From Mantis religiosa (lineage: Eukaryota > Arthropoda > Insecta > Mantodea > Mantidae): DNA of 64,000 nucleotides. This document shows positions 1 through 13,870 of the stretch, piece after piece (position 1 is the stretch's first letter; the number at the start of each line of letters is the position of its first letter). Under the pieces are notes generated by a model that saw nothing but the letters and a program-made list of their open reading frames with translations, made no database searches and was not told the DNA's origin. The stretch spans positions 1,271,001 through 1,335,000 of the forward strand of contig JAUKNK010000058.1 in NCBI GenBank assembly GCA_030765055.1. Direction: 5' to 3'. A program made the position numbers and the translations under genes.

Positions 1-50
1 GACCTCTCAAAGTCAGCTCAAAAGAGCCGCAAAACCGTATAGAATTTATT

Positions 51-450
51 ATGATGTTTAGCACATATCTATTCTACGTAACTTTATCGTTATGCAGCTG
101 TATGTTCCTTCTGTATGCACTGTCCATTTGTGCAGCAATATTAATATTGCCATACATTGCTAAACTTAATGCATTTTTATATGAGACGAAGAGGACTCAT
201 GCTTCTCAACATGGTTGTGCATGTGTTGTATGTCTTTCATTCCTTGCTTCACCCAGGAATCATCTCCTCCAAAGAACAGACATGGGAAACAGTATAAGGA
301 GTTATTAACTTCACATCCACATAACCAGTCGTGCTTCTTATACATGTCAGGGTTGAACTTCCTATTGAATGTTCTAGCTTTCGACTTAATCATTTGAGTT
401 ATAGAAATGTTTGGCGTTGTTCTACCCATTCGTTTCACTTCAGATTTTTC
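51..450 (-). pseudogene. hAT/ZMYM1-like transposase fragment (TTF-type zinc finger)
   Basis: The minus-strand reading from about 440 down to 166 has the TTF-type zinc-finger signature seen at the N-terminus of hAT transposases and of ZMYM1-like proteins: a basic FNRKFNP start, WLCGCE, YCFPCLFF, then a histidine-rich HNHVEKHESSSSH end. After the stop at 166-168 the family pattern resumes one frame over (AAQMDSAYRRNIQLHNDKV), so a frameshift near 165 separates the zinc finger from the start of the catalytic region. The remainder would lie beyond the left edge of the window. Upstream it is fused in frame to jockey RT sequence, with the junction near 430-470. It would have bound transposon DNA; it is clearly dead here. 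Confidence 0.75.
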
Positions 451-2635
451 TTCAGCCTCCGTTGCGAAAAGGGCAAGGGTGAAGGTAACTGCCTGTGATG
501 TTGTGGTGTTTATGCGTAGACGCCATGCGAGAAACCAGGCGGAAATCATGTCAGCATAGCGCTGAAGACGCTATACAGCCATGAGATGTCGACAATAGGT
601 TGTGGTGATTGCTGTGTCATCAGCGAACAGGTACAGGTTGCAGCTCCAGATAGTGGGAAGGGTGTTGATATAATTAAAGAAAAGAAGGGGGCCAAGTACA
701 CTACCTTGGGGCACCCCTGCATTGATGAGATAGGGTCGGGAAGTAATGTCATCTCTGACAACGGAGAAGTTGCGATGAGTAAGGTAATGATTGACAATAT
801 GTATTATGTAGGGAGGAAAGTTGTATCTGATCAGTCGGTAAAGAAGGCCTTGATGCCAAACGGAGTCAAAGGCCTTTCAGATGTCCAGGAATAGAGCTGC
901 AACATACTGTCTGTTATTCAAGGCTCAGGTTACCTCGTCAACCAGACGTAGAAGTTGGTGTGATTTGGAGTGGCAGCGGCGGAAACCAAATTGCTCTGGG
1001 CGAAAGATGTTTAGCTCGTCCAGCAGATTTCGAAGGCGATGTTGGAGTACCTTCTCAAACAGTTTACTAATAGCTGGTAGCAAACTAATGGGACGATGGT
1101 TTGTAATTTGTTTAGAATCCTTGCCAGGTTTGGGGATGGTAATGATTCTTGCATGTTTCCATTTTGCAGGAAAGTGACAGAAGGAGCAGGCTGTTGAACA
1201 GATGAACAATCAAGGCTATCCAGTTCTGTAGGAGTGCCTTAAAAGCAGCGTATGGTATGGAGTCGCAACCAGCAGCTTTGTAGGGTCGGACTGAAGCTAT
1301 TAGACCACTGACCTCAGCGGTGTTGGTGAGGAGCACTTAATCTGAGTTGTAGAGAGAGGCAAGAAATTTCTGGACCAATCCTTCAATTTCAGCTACCTGT
1401 TCATTATCAGGGGATTCTGCTGGATAGAAAGTAGCAGCCAGGTGTTCGGCTAAGAGTTCGACCTTTTCTCTGGAAGATTGTGCTACTCCATTTTCATCAG
1501 TAAGTGGCGGATCTAAGGTGGGTATGCGAAGCATGGCCTTAGACATTCTCCAAAGAGAACAATCAGTGGTATCGAGAGTACATAATTTTCTTTTCCAATC
1601 TTCATTGAAGTGGTCAGAAAGTTCCAACTTTACTGCTGTTTCGAGGCGGTTCTATTCCTTCTTGCCTTGTGGTTGGCGTGTGTATTTGAATTTTTGCCGT
1701 GCTCTATTCTTGGCTGCGATGAGATGCCGCAAGTGTTGTGGGAGGGGTTTGAGGGGACTATATGGAGTTTTGCGGGCAGGAGTTGCTTCACGCATGGCTG
1801 CAGCCATGTTAGTGGTGATGTAGCTTTCAGGTTCATCAGCTGCCGCAAATGTTGTGCATGGATGAATATTGGCGGGTTTTTCAGTCATAATTTTAGAGAA
1901 TTTATTCCAATTAGTTAGTCTGGGGTTGGCATGGGAAGGTAAGGATTTAGGCGTTAGTTTTGCCTTATACAATAAAAGAATGGGAAAATGATCAGAGGAA
2001 AGCTCAGGAAGAGTGAATAGTGTTGGGTGACTGCGTATTTTGGACAGCAGAGCTATATCCAGCCAATCAGGGGGACTACGATCACCATGTGTTATGGTGG
2101 GAGAGGTAGGAGCAAGCACAACCAGATGTTTTCGCTCAATGTATCGCTCCAGCAGACGTCCACGACTGTTGGTAGTGGTGGAGTTCCATAGCATGCTCTT
2201 GGCATTATAATCTCCCATAGCTACAGTGGGAGACCCAGTGAATATGAGGTCTAGGTCACGATGAGAGATCACTCTGCTCGGTGGGATGTAGACCGAGTAA
2301 ATGTTGAGGGGTTCCTTGTCAGTTGTGACTTGATTTCCTGTTCCTTCTAGACCATCAACAGTTGGCAGATGAAGGCGATGATGAAGGATATTCCTTTGTA
2401 TGTATACTGCAGTCCCACCATAACCATCCGGACGATCAGTCCTGTGGATAATCATTCCTGGTATGTTGGCCTTATAACGAGGAGCTAGATGTGTCTCCTG
2501 TACAAGGAAGATGTCAATTTTATTCACCGCAATGAAATTTATGGCCTCCCTTAATTTATGTCGCAATCCATTTGCATTCCAGGAACAAATGCGTAGAATA
2601 GTGAGGTGACTTATGATGTTAGTGATGTCCGCCAT
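430..2635 (-). pseudogene. Jockey-like non-LTR retrotransposon ORF2 (endonuclease-RT), 3' end missing
   Basis: This ORF2 starts at the ATG at 2635, two bases after the ORF1 stop. An AP-type endonuclease domain occupies about 1750-2600, with motifs ICSWNANGLRHK, FLVQETHL, YGGTAVYI, MGDYNAKS and SDHFPILL. RT follows in several frames: IPKPGKDSKQITNHRPISLLP near 1100, LDI-stop-KAFDSVW near 880, VPQGSVLGPLL near 705, the catalytic FADDT near 625, and a thumb-like AWRLRINTTTSQAV near 500. Frameshifts near 1655 and 1110 and in-frame stops near 1338 and 885 kill it. It would have nicked target DNA and copied the element's RNA. Unusually for a LINE, the 3' side is lost: sequence switches to a hAT fragment before the RT thumb ends, and no 3' UTR or tail is present. 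Confidence 0.9.
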
Positions 2636-2637
2636 TG

Positions 2638-4629
2638 TTACCCATGAAGATAAAGACTGTGTGTAACAAAATAGTTTGTGGTGGTATATTTTGGGGGGCG
2701 GATAGCCAGGACATCAGCTAGTAGAGCTGCAAAGTCCGCCTTCAGGGAGAGAGGAATCCTGGACATAAGGCTCAGAAATTGCTCATCAGGGACAGAGGGC
2801 TTAGGGTACTGTGGTAAAGAGTGGCTAGCGGTGGGGCGAGTCAATAGCAGTTGTTGCATAGGCACTCTTGATTCGCCGTTTGTTCCTATGGGGGATGCAG
2901 GCCTGTTGTTTGGTGCAGGTACAGATGGAGCCTGTTGGTATGTGGGTGTTGGGATGGTGGTTTCAACTTAGGTGGAGCTGCTAACGTTTGTGGTTGCTGA
3001 GGAGGGGCTTGTGACTCAGGTTCAGGAGTCCGTTGGAGTTGACCATGTTGTAGAAGCACTTAGGGCAGCAGCGTAGTTTTTATATTGTGGTCTGGTAGTT
3101 GGAGGGAGTCCAGGGTAGCGAGTACCCTTAAATGCTTCCTTAGGGATACCTTGCGGGTTTGGAACCTTTGGAGCAGCGTCGAAACGTGGGCATTGCCCAT
3201 TTTTCTTCAACTCCATTTCAATTCTGGCTTCCTGCCAGACAGGACACTTTGCATAGCGGCAGGAGTGCTCTCCTCCACAGTTGCAGCAAGTTGGTATAGA
3301 TCCAGTAACACTGAATACTTTACAGTGTGGCCGCTTGTGTCCTGATTCGCCACAATATGAACAGACTGGTTCCAGTCCGCAGCCCGCCGCACTATGTGTG
3401 ATCTGTTGGCAGTTCGTGCATTGTAGCGGACGTGCTGGTGGTCTGTAAGGTTCAACCCTTATTATGGCATCGAACATTTGGGTATCCTTGTAGATATCCG
3501 TGGACCTGGGCTCCTTCTGCAGAGCTACTCTGAAGCGTGGCAGCTTTTGTTGATTCATTGAGCGAGTTGAACGAAGTTGTCCAACGCCCTCTACTGGATA
3601 TTTCAGATTTAGAAGGAGTTCCTGTACATCGGTTTCAGTTACGTACATGGGTATGTATTTCAAGGTGACGTACATTAATTTCTCGTTTGGCAGCAAGGTG
3701 GTGAGAAACTGCACCTTCCGTTCAGTCAAAAATTTTCTTATTAACCTGTGGTCAGCAGCTGTGGCAGGTAAGAAAGCGATGGAGCCACTCATGTTTTTAA
3801 TTGTGAATTTAGTTTCTGGGTGACCTTAATGTACAGCTTTCGTAAGGTCGCGGACTTGTGCGGGATCTCGTAGAAAGATGGGCGTGGTTTTGTTTGACTT
3901 ATTTACTCCTTGAGCAGTAGTATTGGATGGGATTTTGTTGATGGTATGAGGTGCAGATTCAACTATTTGATCCTCTTCCATGCTCTCAGCAGGTGGAGGA
4001 GCACTGGAACATTTGCGTCGCTTTTGGTTTATCACTGGAAGTGACGGAAACTCATTATCGGTGTTATTTTCTCCAAGAGCAGCAAAACTGTTTGAAGTCT
4101 TGGGTGGCGGTGGTATATTTGAGTTTGTTTTTGAATCTTTGGCAGCTCTTTTCGGTGCAGGGGTTTGCCAGGAGTCCATTTGATGTCTATCATTTTCCAT
4201 TATGTAGGTGGCGATTTTGTCAATCCTTTGTTGGTGATAGGAGTAAATCTTAAAGGCAGCAGAGGTAAGGCAGTTCTCCTCTGAGGTGGAGACGGAGAAC
4301 ATTTCTGCATCTGCCTGATTTAGATACTTTGTCCTTGCTTGCCGTTCCACTTGTAATATCCGTATATCACCTCGATTCAACGGATAAGTAGGCTTTTCTA
4401 TCAAAGCTTCTCCTAGGAAGCTTGCCATGTCGCCCCCTAGCAAATAGTAGTCATTTGGATCGTATTCCAATGAGGTGGCTGGAGCTGCATGAGCCTCTAC
4501 TGGCAGAGGTGTGGAGCTGGCTGTACCCATGGCGTTGGTAGAGCAATTTGGGTTAGTCGTAGAAGGCTGACTATTAGTGGCAGGGTGTGCCTTCATGTTA
4601 GCTGTGGTAGGTGCTTTGGTGTTGGACAT
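2638..4629 (-). pseudogene. Jockey-like ORF1 (gag-like nucleic-acid-binding protein)
   Basis: This is a retrotransposon gag-like protein. I take the start at 4629 (MSNTKAPTT) rather than the in-frame upstream ATG at 4692, because the family normally begins with such a low-complexity T/P/S-rich stretch. An IFLRDPAQ segment precedes the gag domain. One in-frame TAA at 3826-3828 splits it; reading resumes in the same frame at MSGSIAFLPATAAD. Three CCHC-type knuckles follow (CTNCQQITHSAAGC, CSYCGESGHKRPHC, CCNCGGEHSCRYAKC). The proline-rich C-terminus has frameshifts near 3024 and 2945 before the final stop at 2638. The protein would coat element RNA. Confidence 0.88.
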
Positions 4630-4692
4630 GATTGACCAATAGAAATGAGTAATGCAATGACCAATCAGATGTGAGGATGAATATGTGATCAA

Positions 4693-5300
4693 AAACGGGT
4701 ACGAAGACCCCTTTTTGTGTAATGTTTATGATTGAAAAGAGGAAAAAAGAAGAAGATATGACAGAACAAGTCTAGGGCGCTGAAAAGCCCGAACAGTAGC
4801 GGACCAACCCTTAAAGGACGCCGAAAAACCAGTCACAAGGACTGTTGGCTGCGGTCTTACTGTTCTACTCAGTCACTTTGTTAATAATTGAAGCTCTAGC
4901 TGGCTCAGATCCTTTTTTCTCGCCTCAAAGAGGCTAGTCAGGCTCTTCTGCGATGCTTGCAGTGTCTTGGAAACGAGAATGAGGAAATGAGGGAAAATGT
5001 TGAAGCGTTCAGGGGTCCAGAGGTAGTCCGAGTCGGGCGGGGCAATTTTTCTTTTTCCCCGTCCGGGTGTCTTCTGCCGCAGTACCTAGCCGCTTTGCGG
5101 CTTAACCTGCGTAGTGAGTCAAGAAGGGTTTGTTTTTTTTGTTCTGCTGGCGGTAGAATTTTGTTTGTGAGAAAACTTTTTGTTTTAACTGGTTGCCCTT
5201 GAGTGTTCTCAGAAGGCAACAGCTAGACGGGTTTGTTACGTTCTCCCGTTGGGGGAGGATCTGTCTAGAGCTTTTACCCCGTAATGAGTACGGGTGGCCT
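4693..5300 (-). other. Probable jockey 5' UTR joined to the 3' flank of the next element
   Basis: There is no convincing coding signal here. The block at 4700-4870 lies just upstream of the ORF1 start at 4629 and contains GC-rich motifs compatible with a jockey-type internal promoter and 5' UTR. From about 4900 to 5300 the sequence follows the stop of the second element on the same strand and is probably its 3' UTR. The boundary between the two elements was not resolved, and no poly(A) tail or target duplication was recognised. Confidence 0.35.
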
Positions 5301-5357
5301 AACGCTTGAGCCATCAGGCGTTATGTAAAATTGGAGATATTTGGGGTTTCCCTTGGG

Positions 5358-8073
5358 TTAACCAAGGGGCCCCAAGACGTCTCTTGGGAGTTTGTAAGAT
5401 GGCAAGCGTCTTTGTTCCCTCTGGTCATTTCTGCCCAGTGAGTTCATCAAAGGGTTGCCATGGGTTTGAATTTTGTCGTACATTGAACGTGCCCTCTCTC
5501 GAATGACGTTGACAATGTACGGGATGTTTGAATGTTCATGAAGGATATGGGCGGGAAATCTCCAGTCAGTATCGTAGATGACCCGTAGCGCCCTGTTCTG
5601 CAGCGTCTGGAGTCTGACGAAGGTGGTATTTGCCACTGTTCCCCAGATCTCACAGCCATACAAAGATCATGGGCGGGATGATCGCCCAATACAGCTGGAG
5701 TTTGAGACGCAGTGGCATGGTAGAACGGAGTATTGGATATAGGTTCCTGAGCGCGACGTGCCCAAGCTGGACCTTGCCTTTGACGTGCGGAGCGTAAGTT
5801 AATTTGCGGTCCAGCGTCACTCCGAGATACTTCTCCGTTTGAACCCATGGGATTCCACGACGCCGTAAAACGAAGTTCTGCTGCAACCGGTTGGCTCTGG
5901 TTTTCGCCAGGAGAATCGCAGAGCTCTTCTCCGGGTTAATTGCCATCCGCCATTTTGCGCTCCATTCGCCAATGGCCCGGAGCTGGGTTTGGATCTGCCG
6001 AAAGCTATACCTTGGGTTTCTGTTGATTGCGAAGATTATAAGATCGTCCGCGTATTGACAGGTGTGGGTGTTGTGGTGCGTGGGTATGTCAGCCATGTAA
6101 GCTGCAAAGAGTGCCGGCAACAGCACACTGCCTTCCGGCATTCCAGCGCCAATGGGCCGCTCGGTAGACAGCTTCCCCTGCATCTTTACTCCGAAGCTTC
6201 GGTTTCCGAAGAAACCGGCCACCACGGAAATCTATGGACGGGCAATTTCATGCTCCAGGAGTTTGTAAATAAGTCCTTCGTGCCAGCTAGTGGCGAATGC
6301 CTTCTCCACGTCTAGCAATACTGCTACCGTTTTAGACCGTTCCTGGAATCCCAGGGAGGCCTTCTCGGTAACCCGCAGTAGTTGCTCAGTCGTGGAATGG
6401 CCAGAACGGAAGCCAAACTGATGTCCCGGGATTAAGCCCCTTTACTCTAAGTGAGGGAGGAGCCGGGAGATGAGCAGTTTATCGAAGACCTTCGATAAAA
6501 CTGGGAGAAGGCTGATGGAGCAGTAACTGGAAGGGAAGACCGGATTTTTCCCCGGATTTAAAACGCACACCACGCGCGCCTCCTTTCAGACTGCTGGAAA
6601 GTGGCGAATGTATAGGCAAGCATTATAAATCCGGGTTAAATGAATCACGGCTCTGCGTGGAAGGTGCTTGAGCATTTCCGCTGTCACACGGTCCTGCCCA
6701 CGGGCTTTGTTGTTTCTTAGAGAGTTAAACGTGGTCGCTAACTCTCTAGGGGTAACGATGGGGATGTGGAACTCCTCGTCGTCAGGGGGCGGGGCTTCTA
6801 GGAAATCCTCCACCACCTGTTCCACGAGGTCAGTATGGTCATCGTCCATTGTCTCTACCTTGGGTTGGAATTGAGCCTCCAGATAGTCTGCTAGTGCATC
6901 TGCCTTTTCTTTCGACTCGTAGACGAGTCGACCTCTAGGGCTATGTAGGGGGTGCTGGTGTACGGTTCTGTCTTTCCGCAGGCTACGGACTATTCGCCAC
7001 GGTTTTCTCTCCTGGAGATTGGTGTGCCTTAACAGATTTTGCCAGGCCTCTGGGCGGTGTGCTCTTAGGAGCCATCTTACCAGGGACTTGAACCTCTGGT
7101 GTACTTCTCCTATCCTGGGATGGCGAAATCTCTGCCACAGCTTTCTCACAGCATTTCTAGCCCTGATTAGCTGCTTAATGGGTCCCGGAATATCGGTAGG
7201 GTTTGGTGTGTCTATTGGGATGCGGTGTGTGTGTGGGTACGGACCGCAGTTTAGGATGGATGTGGAGAACTCCTTGGCTGCCGCCTCGGGTGACTCCACG
7301 GAGTCGATCCGGGGACTGGATTCCACGGAGTTTTGGATGGTAGTGATAGCGGCATCCCAGTCGACTTCGTCCATGCAGTCTACCGTTGCCAGAGCTGCGA
7401 CGGTAACGTCTGAATTGACCACAACTAGGTTGTGGTCCGAATCCAGAGAGTATACCGCCGTGAGGTCCAGATGAAATGGTATGTTTTAGTGCTAGCGAAA
7501 TCTATGACGTCCGCTCTGCCACGAGGCGGAAAGTACGTTGGACCTCGTGGGCCATGCGCATGAAGGGTGGGGTCTCCGCAGATGAAGCGGTAGATGTTCC
7601 TTCCCCTTTCATTCTGGACGCGGCTGTTCCATCCTGGGTGTTTGGGGTTGACGTCGCCGACTATGCACACTCTGTGATCAAGGTTGAGGAGAGCCCTGTA
7701 ATCCGCTTCATGGAAGGGATGATTGGGCAGGTCGTACGCCGCTACAAGCACCAGGTCAGAACCGCCTAAGGAGAGCCTTATGGCGGTCGCCTCCAAGTGT
7801 TGTAGCGGAGAAAGTGTGATAGGAGTATGGGTGATATGGTTTTCGATAAGGATGGCTGTACCACCGCCCCGCCGACCGGCTCGATCGGATCGGTGGACGG
7901 TGTATTTTGGAAGATTAAACTGTACAATCAGCATGCAGGTGCGTTTCGCATAGCATGAGGAGGTCAATCCCTTGGTCATTTACAAATTCCAAGATGCCCG
8001 GTTTCTGTTCCCGGACTCCATTTGCGTTCCAGAACGCGGCTCTCAATGAACGTTGAGTTCTCCCCATCGCCAT
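5358..8073 (-). pseudogene. Second jockey-like non-LTR retrotransposon ORF2 (endonuclease-RT)
   Basis: The start is the ATG at 8073, abutting the ORF1 stop (TAA at 8074-8076). The endonuclease begins with AAFWNANGVREQKPG and CETHLHADC, then shifts frame near 7925 into RRGGGTAILIENHI, CIVGDVNPKHPGWNS and a DVIDF segment. The linker and RT start run from about 7420 to 6590 (NNKARGQDRVTAEMLKHL). The fingers and palm are read in other frames across 6590-6230. The catalytic box is QYADDLIIFA near 6045, preceded by MPEGSVLLPALF, where the usual PQG is PEG. The C-terminal part around 5640-5400 (MYGCEIWGTVANTTFVRLQ) ends at 5358. Many frameshifts make it non-functional. Its protein differs clearly from the first jockey copy, so it is a separate family. 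Confidence 0.9.
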
Positions 8074-10273
8074 TTATGAGCTGGAGTCAGGGAAGAGAAG
8101 CCGTGCAGTCTGTTGCATTATGCTGTGTTTTTGCATAACAGAGATTCTAGGATTTGTCAGTTGATCCCTGCAGCGCCTTAGTATTGGGAGGGAGCGTTGG
8201 ATCAGGCAAACCAGGCACAAAGCTCTTGGAATTCCGCCAGGTCCTCTTTGGAGATGCCAGTGTCCCACACTGGCGTTGAATCTGAGGTGGTGAGGCTTGG
8301 TTCCTCAGTTGTTGTTGCAGCCACAGGGGCTGGAGCTGGTGCAGGAGGGGGAGCAGTGTCGGGAGTAACGCTCTGACTCCCCGTGGAGGCTGTGGCAGGC
8401 TGCCCGGTAGTTGGTGCCGCAGTTGCCGGCGGGCTTTGCTGCCAGGCTGCGGTGGCCTTCTGCCAAGGAGACCGCTGAGGTAACGCTGCAGATGCAGCCG
8501 GTGTTTGGGTGGCGGCTGCCTTGGAGCCTACCGCCTGGTTTGCTGCCGGAGCCTGATCTGCCTCGGCCTGCTGGAGCACCTGTTCGTGCTTCCGCAGTGC
8601 CTGGGCAAAACTGACTCCAGGCCGAACTTGCGCTGGCTCCCTGTTGGAGATACTGCCCTGTCTGGCCTGCACTATCTGCAGTCATAGTTTATTTTTTTAT
8701 TTTTCTTTATAACGGGGTACATTGGGTATTTGGGTAGGAAGAAGGATGGGGCATGGGAGGGATGTTGTTCTGGGGTGATTCTATTTATTGGGGCCTGTGG
8801 TGCTAATTTAGTTGGGGCTGTTGAGGCAAATTTGATGGCCGGTAGCGCCTAAGCAACCCGGCTGTTCGTGGGTAGAAACTAGCTGTGCGGAAAAACCCGC
8901 TTGTGGTGATCAGGTAGCAGTCATGATCCAGGGGACCCTGACTACGACCTGTGTACAGTGGTGATCGTTATATGCGTGACAGGATTGATTCGTCAAGTCC
9001 TCGTGGGAACTGGATTGCGGTGATGCAGAAGGGCCAGGGCCGTCAACAGCTCATGGCCGGGCAGGGAGGCGGCGTTGCAAGTCTGATGGCGGCGGCGTCC
9101 AGCGTGTGCGGGTGTCTCGATGTGGCTGAAATTGCGGCGGAGGGAACCCGTGTTCTGGAGCCAGGGACATCTTCAGGTCGTAGATGCTCTGGGTGATGTG
9201 GTACTGGTGTTCGCCAAGGGCTTCGTGTAGCTTATTGTTGGGTGCTGTATCATTGATGTATCCAACAGTCTTTTCAAGCTTGCCCTTGCAGTAGCTCAGT
9301 GTATCGTTGGGTGGGTTGTCGCAGAAGGCGTTGGTGATGCGGCCAATCTTGGATAGAAGAGCGGCAATCCCTTCCTCATATTGGGCTGCGCTGTCCTGGA
9401 GCTGGGTGTTGATTGACTCTACTATCTGCTTCTGCGGTGTAAGTCCGTCCATGAGTTGGCTGGAGAGCGTGGTCAGCCTTTCTTGCATGTCCTGGAGGGC
9501 GGCGTTGGTCGTGCTGCGTTGGGCGGCAGCAGCTGCTAGGGATTCCTCTGTTGCCCAGGCGCTGGTTTATGCTTAGGACCTCAGAGTGCAGGTCCTGAAC
9601 TTCCTCCGCTGGGGGACGGTTGTTGACGGCGGTGAGAGTGGTCATCAAGAGTTCCTCGAGTCTGCATACATTGATGCTGTTTCGGTGAAGCTCCTCTCGT
9701 AGACAACCAAGAGCTTTCTGCCAATCGGCGGGCTCACTGGTGGTTGTGTTCCGAGGTGTTGGTCCACTGGTGTTCCAACGTGGGTAAAGTGGGCACTGCG
9801 CCTGTCTAGTAAAATGGCCTAGGCCATTACAGGTGGGGCAGTACCTGCGTCGGCGCCTGAGGTCGTGTGCCTGACATACTGCTGTGGGATTAGGAGTGCC
9901 ACAGTAGTGGCACCGCGGAGGCGCGGTGCAAGTGTCAGCGGTGTGCCCATAGGCGCAGCAGTGTCTGCATGGAGTGCGGCGCTGCAGTCTACTGTTCTCA
10001 ACTTTCAGACACTGCCCAAGTATGGGCAGGCCTGAAGCTAAGGCGACGTCGCGATCCTCCTGAACTTTGAACTGCAGACGCACACATGCTGTTGGACCCC
10101 TCCTGCTAGTGATGCGGGTGGCGCTGATCACTGAGGGCCACTTCTGTGATGCGGCGGTGAGTAGGAACCTAGAAGGTAGGTCCCTAGGAGCTCCAACGAT
10201 AACTGCGGTTTGTGAGGTGGCAGTTGTCGGCTGGTGTGGAGTGGCGGCCGCAGTCTTAGTGCCTGTGTCGCGC
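8074..10273 (-). pseudogene. Second jockey-like ORF1 (gag-like, CCHC zinc knuckles)
   Basis: The frame is open from about 10273 without an evident ATG (AVIVGAPRDLPSRF, WPSVISATRITSRRG, FKVQEDRDVALASG). It then carries zinc-knuckle motifs CRHCCAYGHTADTC, a CHYCGTPN variant and CPTCNGLGHFTRQAQC around 9980-9780. A helical, coiled-coil-like part follows (LREELHRNSINVCRLEELL; LEKTVGYIND), ending at 9051 after a frameshift near 9480. About 350 bp (8690-9050) lacks an open frame. An alanine/proline/glutamine-rich segment from 8672 (VRPGVSFAQALRKHEQ) runs to 8202 and, one frame over, to the stop at 8074. The order fits an insect jockey-type gag. Whether 8690-9050 is an insertion or decayed gag is unclear. 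Confidence 0.75.
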
Positions 10274-10430
10274 TATTTGTATTGGTAGTTGGGGAGCGGA
10301 GCCTGGGTAGTCCCGCAATGTTGTCCTGTGATTGGTCCGCGTCAGTTTTGGTGGTTAGATGGCGTTTCCTGTTTTCGATAACAGGATGCCAGCTCCTATT
10401 TAGTCTTAAGGCTTCTTCCTTTCTGTTGAA
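10274..10430. other. Short flank between jockey 5' end and microsatellite
   Basis: This is non-coding sequence upstream (on the minus strand) of the second jockey ORF1, probably residual 5' UTR, and it runs directly into the AAT array. No further feature was recognised. Confidence 0.3.
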
Positions 10431-12296
<1,866 letters not shown>

Positions 12297-12418
12297 TTTA
12301 TTTGCCTATAGACATACATACATATGTTTCAAGCATCATCACAGTCTAATTTCAAATAACAATATAATTTATATAAAAAATATACAATTCATGAAACAGT
12401 TTTTTTTGTTACATTCCA

Positions 12419-12810
12419 TTATATTTCATCAGTTCTATATATGCATCTTTCTATTAAATACATTTTTAATTCCTTTTTGAAGCTATTTCCAGGTAATGTT
12501 TTTAAATAACTTGGCAATTTGTTATAAAATATACTTGCCTTCAATAGTGGATCTTTTCCAGCGGATTTTGTTCTTGTAGTATGTCTATGAAAGTTGTCAC
12601 ATCCTCTAGTATTGTAGCCATAGACTTTACTATTTCTGTTGACATTATTTACATTACATTCTGTTTTATGTAAAAGTAATATTTATTTATACATATACAA
12701 TGAAATTACTGTCAAGATTTGCTTCTTTCTGAAAGTTGGTCTACATGATGTTCTATTTCCTAATTTAAACGTTATTCTACACACATTTTTTGTAATATTA
12801 GAATCCTATT
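12419..12810 (-). pseudogene. CR1-like non-LTR retrotransposon, RT C-terminal remnant
   Basis: The minus-strand frame from about 12790 to the TAA at 12419-12421 reads RITFKLGNRTSCRPTFRKKQ, ILTVISLYMYK, stop, ILLLHKTECN, VYGYNTRGCDNFHRHTTRTK, FYNKLPSYLKTLPGNSFKKE and a final LIERCIYRTDEI. This is the typical tail downstream of the RT palm in CR1/jockey-type LINEs: a 'SCRPLF..L.IL..' block, then a 'Y.TR' block, then 'YN.LP..LK...FK..LK.YL'. There is one internal stop. The first two thirds of ORF2 are missing, consistent with the usual 5' truncation. Downstream (minus strand) come about 120 bp of 3' UTR and the ATT array. Confidence 0.8.
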
Positions 12811-13780
12811 CATGTTGATAATACTGCCAATCAATTCAGTCTTAAAGTTTCTTTCATTTTCAGAGATTAGTAATACAGACAGAAGTATTGCTACATCTCA
12901 CGACCGTAACTTTGACAATAAAGGAACTGACTGACAATACAAAGTTTGTGTAATTAGTACCAATTGAATTCTGTCAAATGTTCACCATTTTTCTTACAAG
13001 ATAAGCTAACTTCATTAGATATAATTATATTTTATGTATTTGTTTGTTCACAGTTGCTAGCTTCTCTTATTTACAGTTCAAATTATTTCCTGCACATGGA
13101 AGAATAGTTAACTAAATAAAAACTAACCCTAATAGTTCCCAACATAGCAGGTTGTATTAGCAATATTTAACATTTGAGATTGCTTTGATCTTCACTGATG
13201 ACACTAAGCAGATTAGGAGATTTAGTGTTGCTGCAGTATCTCACTGAACTAGCTGGACTGATAATAGTATTGGCATAAAGAGACAAGTATCTGTAGTTTG
13301 AGCTGGACATGTCTTTGAATTACTAAGTCTGATTCAAATTTCCAAGAAGTCGATTGTACAATAGTAATTTAAATTTGTAATCTGTAATTTATTTCTATCA
13401 TTCCTTTTACATCACCAAATGGAAATACAAAATCAAGGTTACAATTACATAATCCATACTGAAAAAAGTCATATATTCCTAAATCCTGAAAATCCTATCA
13501 TGTTGCCCACCATTGAATAATAATTCGGTCCCCATACATCTAACCCTAGGTTTTTGTGTACTGGAGGCACTCTACTCCTTTTTACAGATTTTGCCATTTC
13601 ACCTATCCCACTCTACATTTTTCTCTTAATTGTTCTCAGCCACCTCTCTTTACCCTTCCCTAAATAATTCCCTATATTTCTCCTGTTCTTTTCCCCTTTT
13701 ACTGACAAAATTTTTCTAATTACTACTTCACCCCCCCCCCCCCAAATTGTCCCATTTACGGAGCCAGGCATGCCCTCTCC
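12811..13780. other. AT-rich non-coding stretch
   Basis: I see no coding frame or recognisable element here, apart from a 13-base C run around 13730. The part nearest 12.8 kb may be decayed LINE sequence. Confidence 0.4.
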
Positions 13781-13870
13781 ATATTGTGATTTTGTGGGTT
13801 CATAGAATTAAAAGTCCATTTTGCCGAAATTCTAAATGTTGTTTATTTCTGTAGAAATACACTGTTCAAT
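13781..13870 (-). mobile_element. Gypsy LTR end fragment (possible solo LTR)
   Basis: The plus-strand segment starting TGTGATTTTGTGGGTTC, followed by AATTAAAAGTCC and then a TTTATT (reverse AATAAA) motif, closely matches the LTR 3' ends at 25839 and 31661 of the gypsy element in the same window. It therefore looks like the 3' end of a minus-oriented LTR of this family. The other LTR boundary was not found, so a truncated fragment and a diverged solo LTR are both possible. Confidence 0.5.

Noticed and set aside
13725..13745. Run of cytosines
   Set aside because: Simple homopolymer; no structure or gene association seen.
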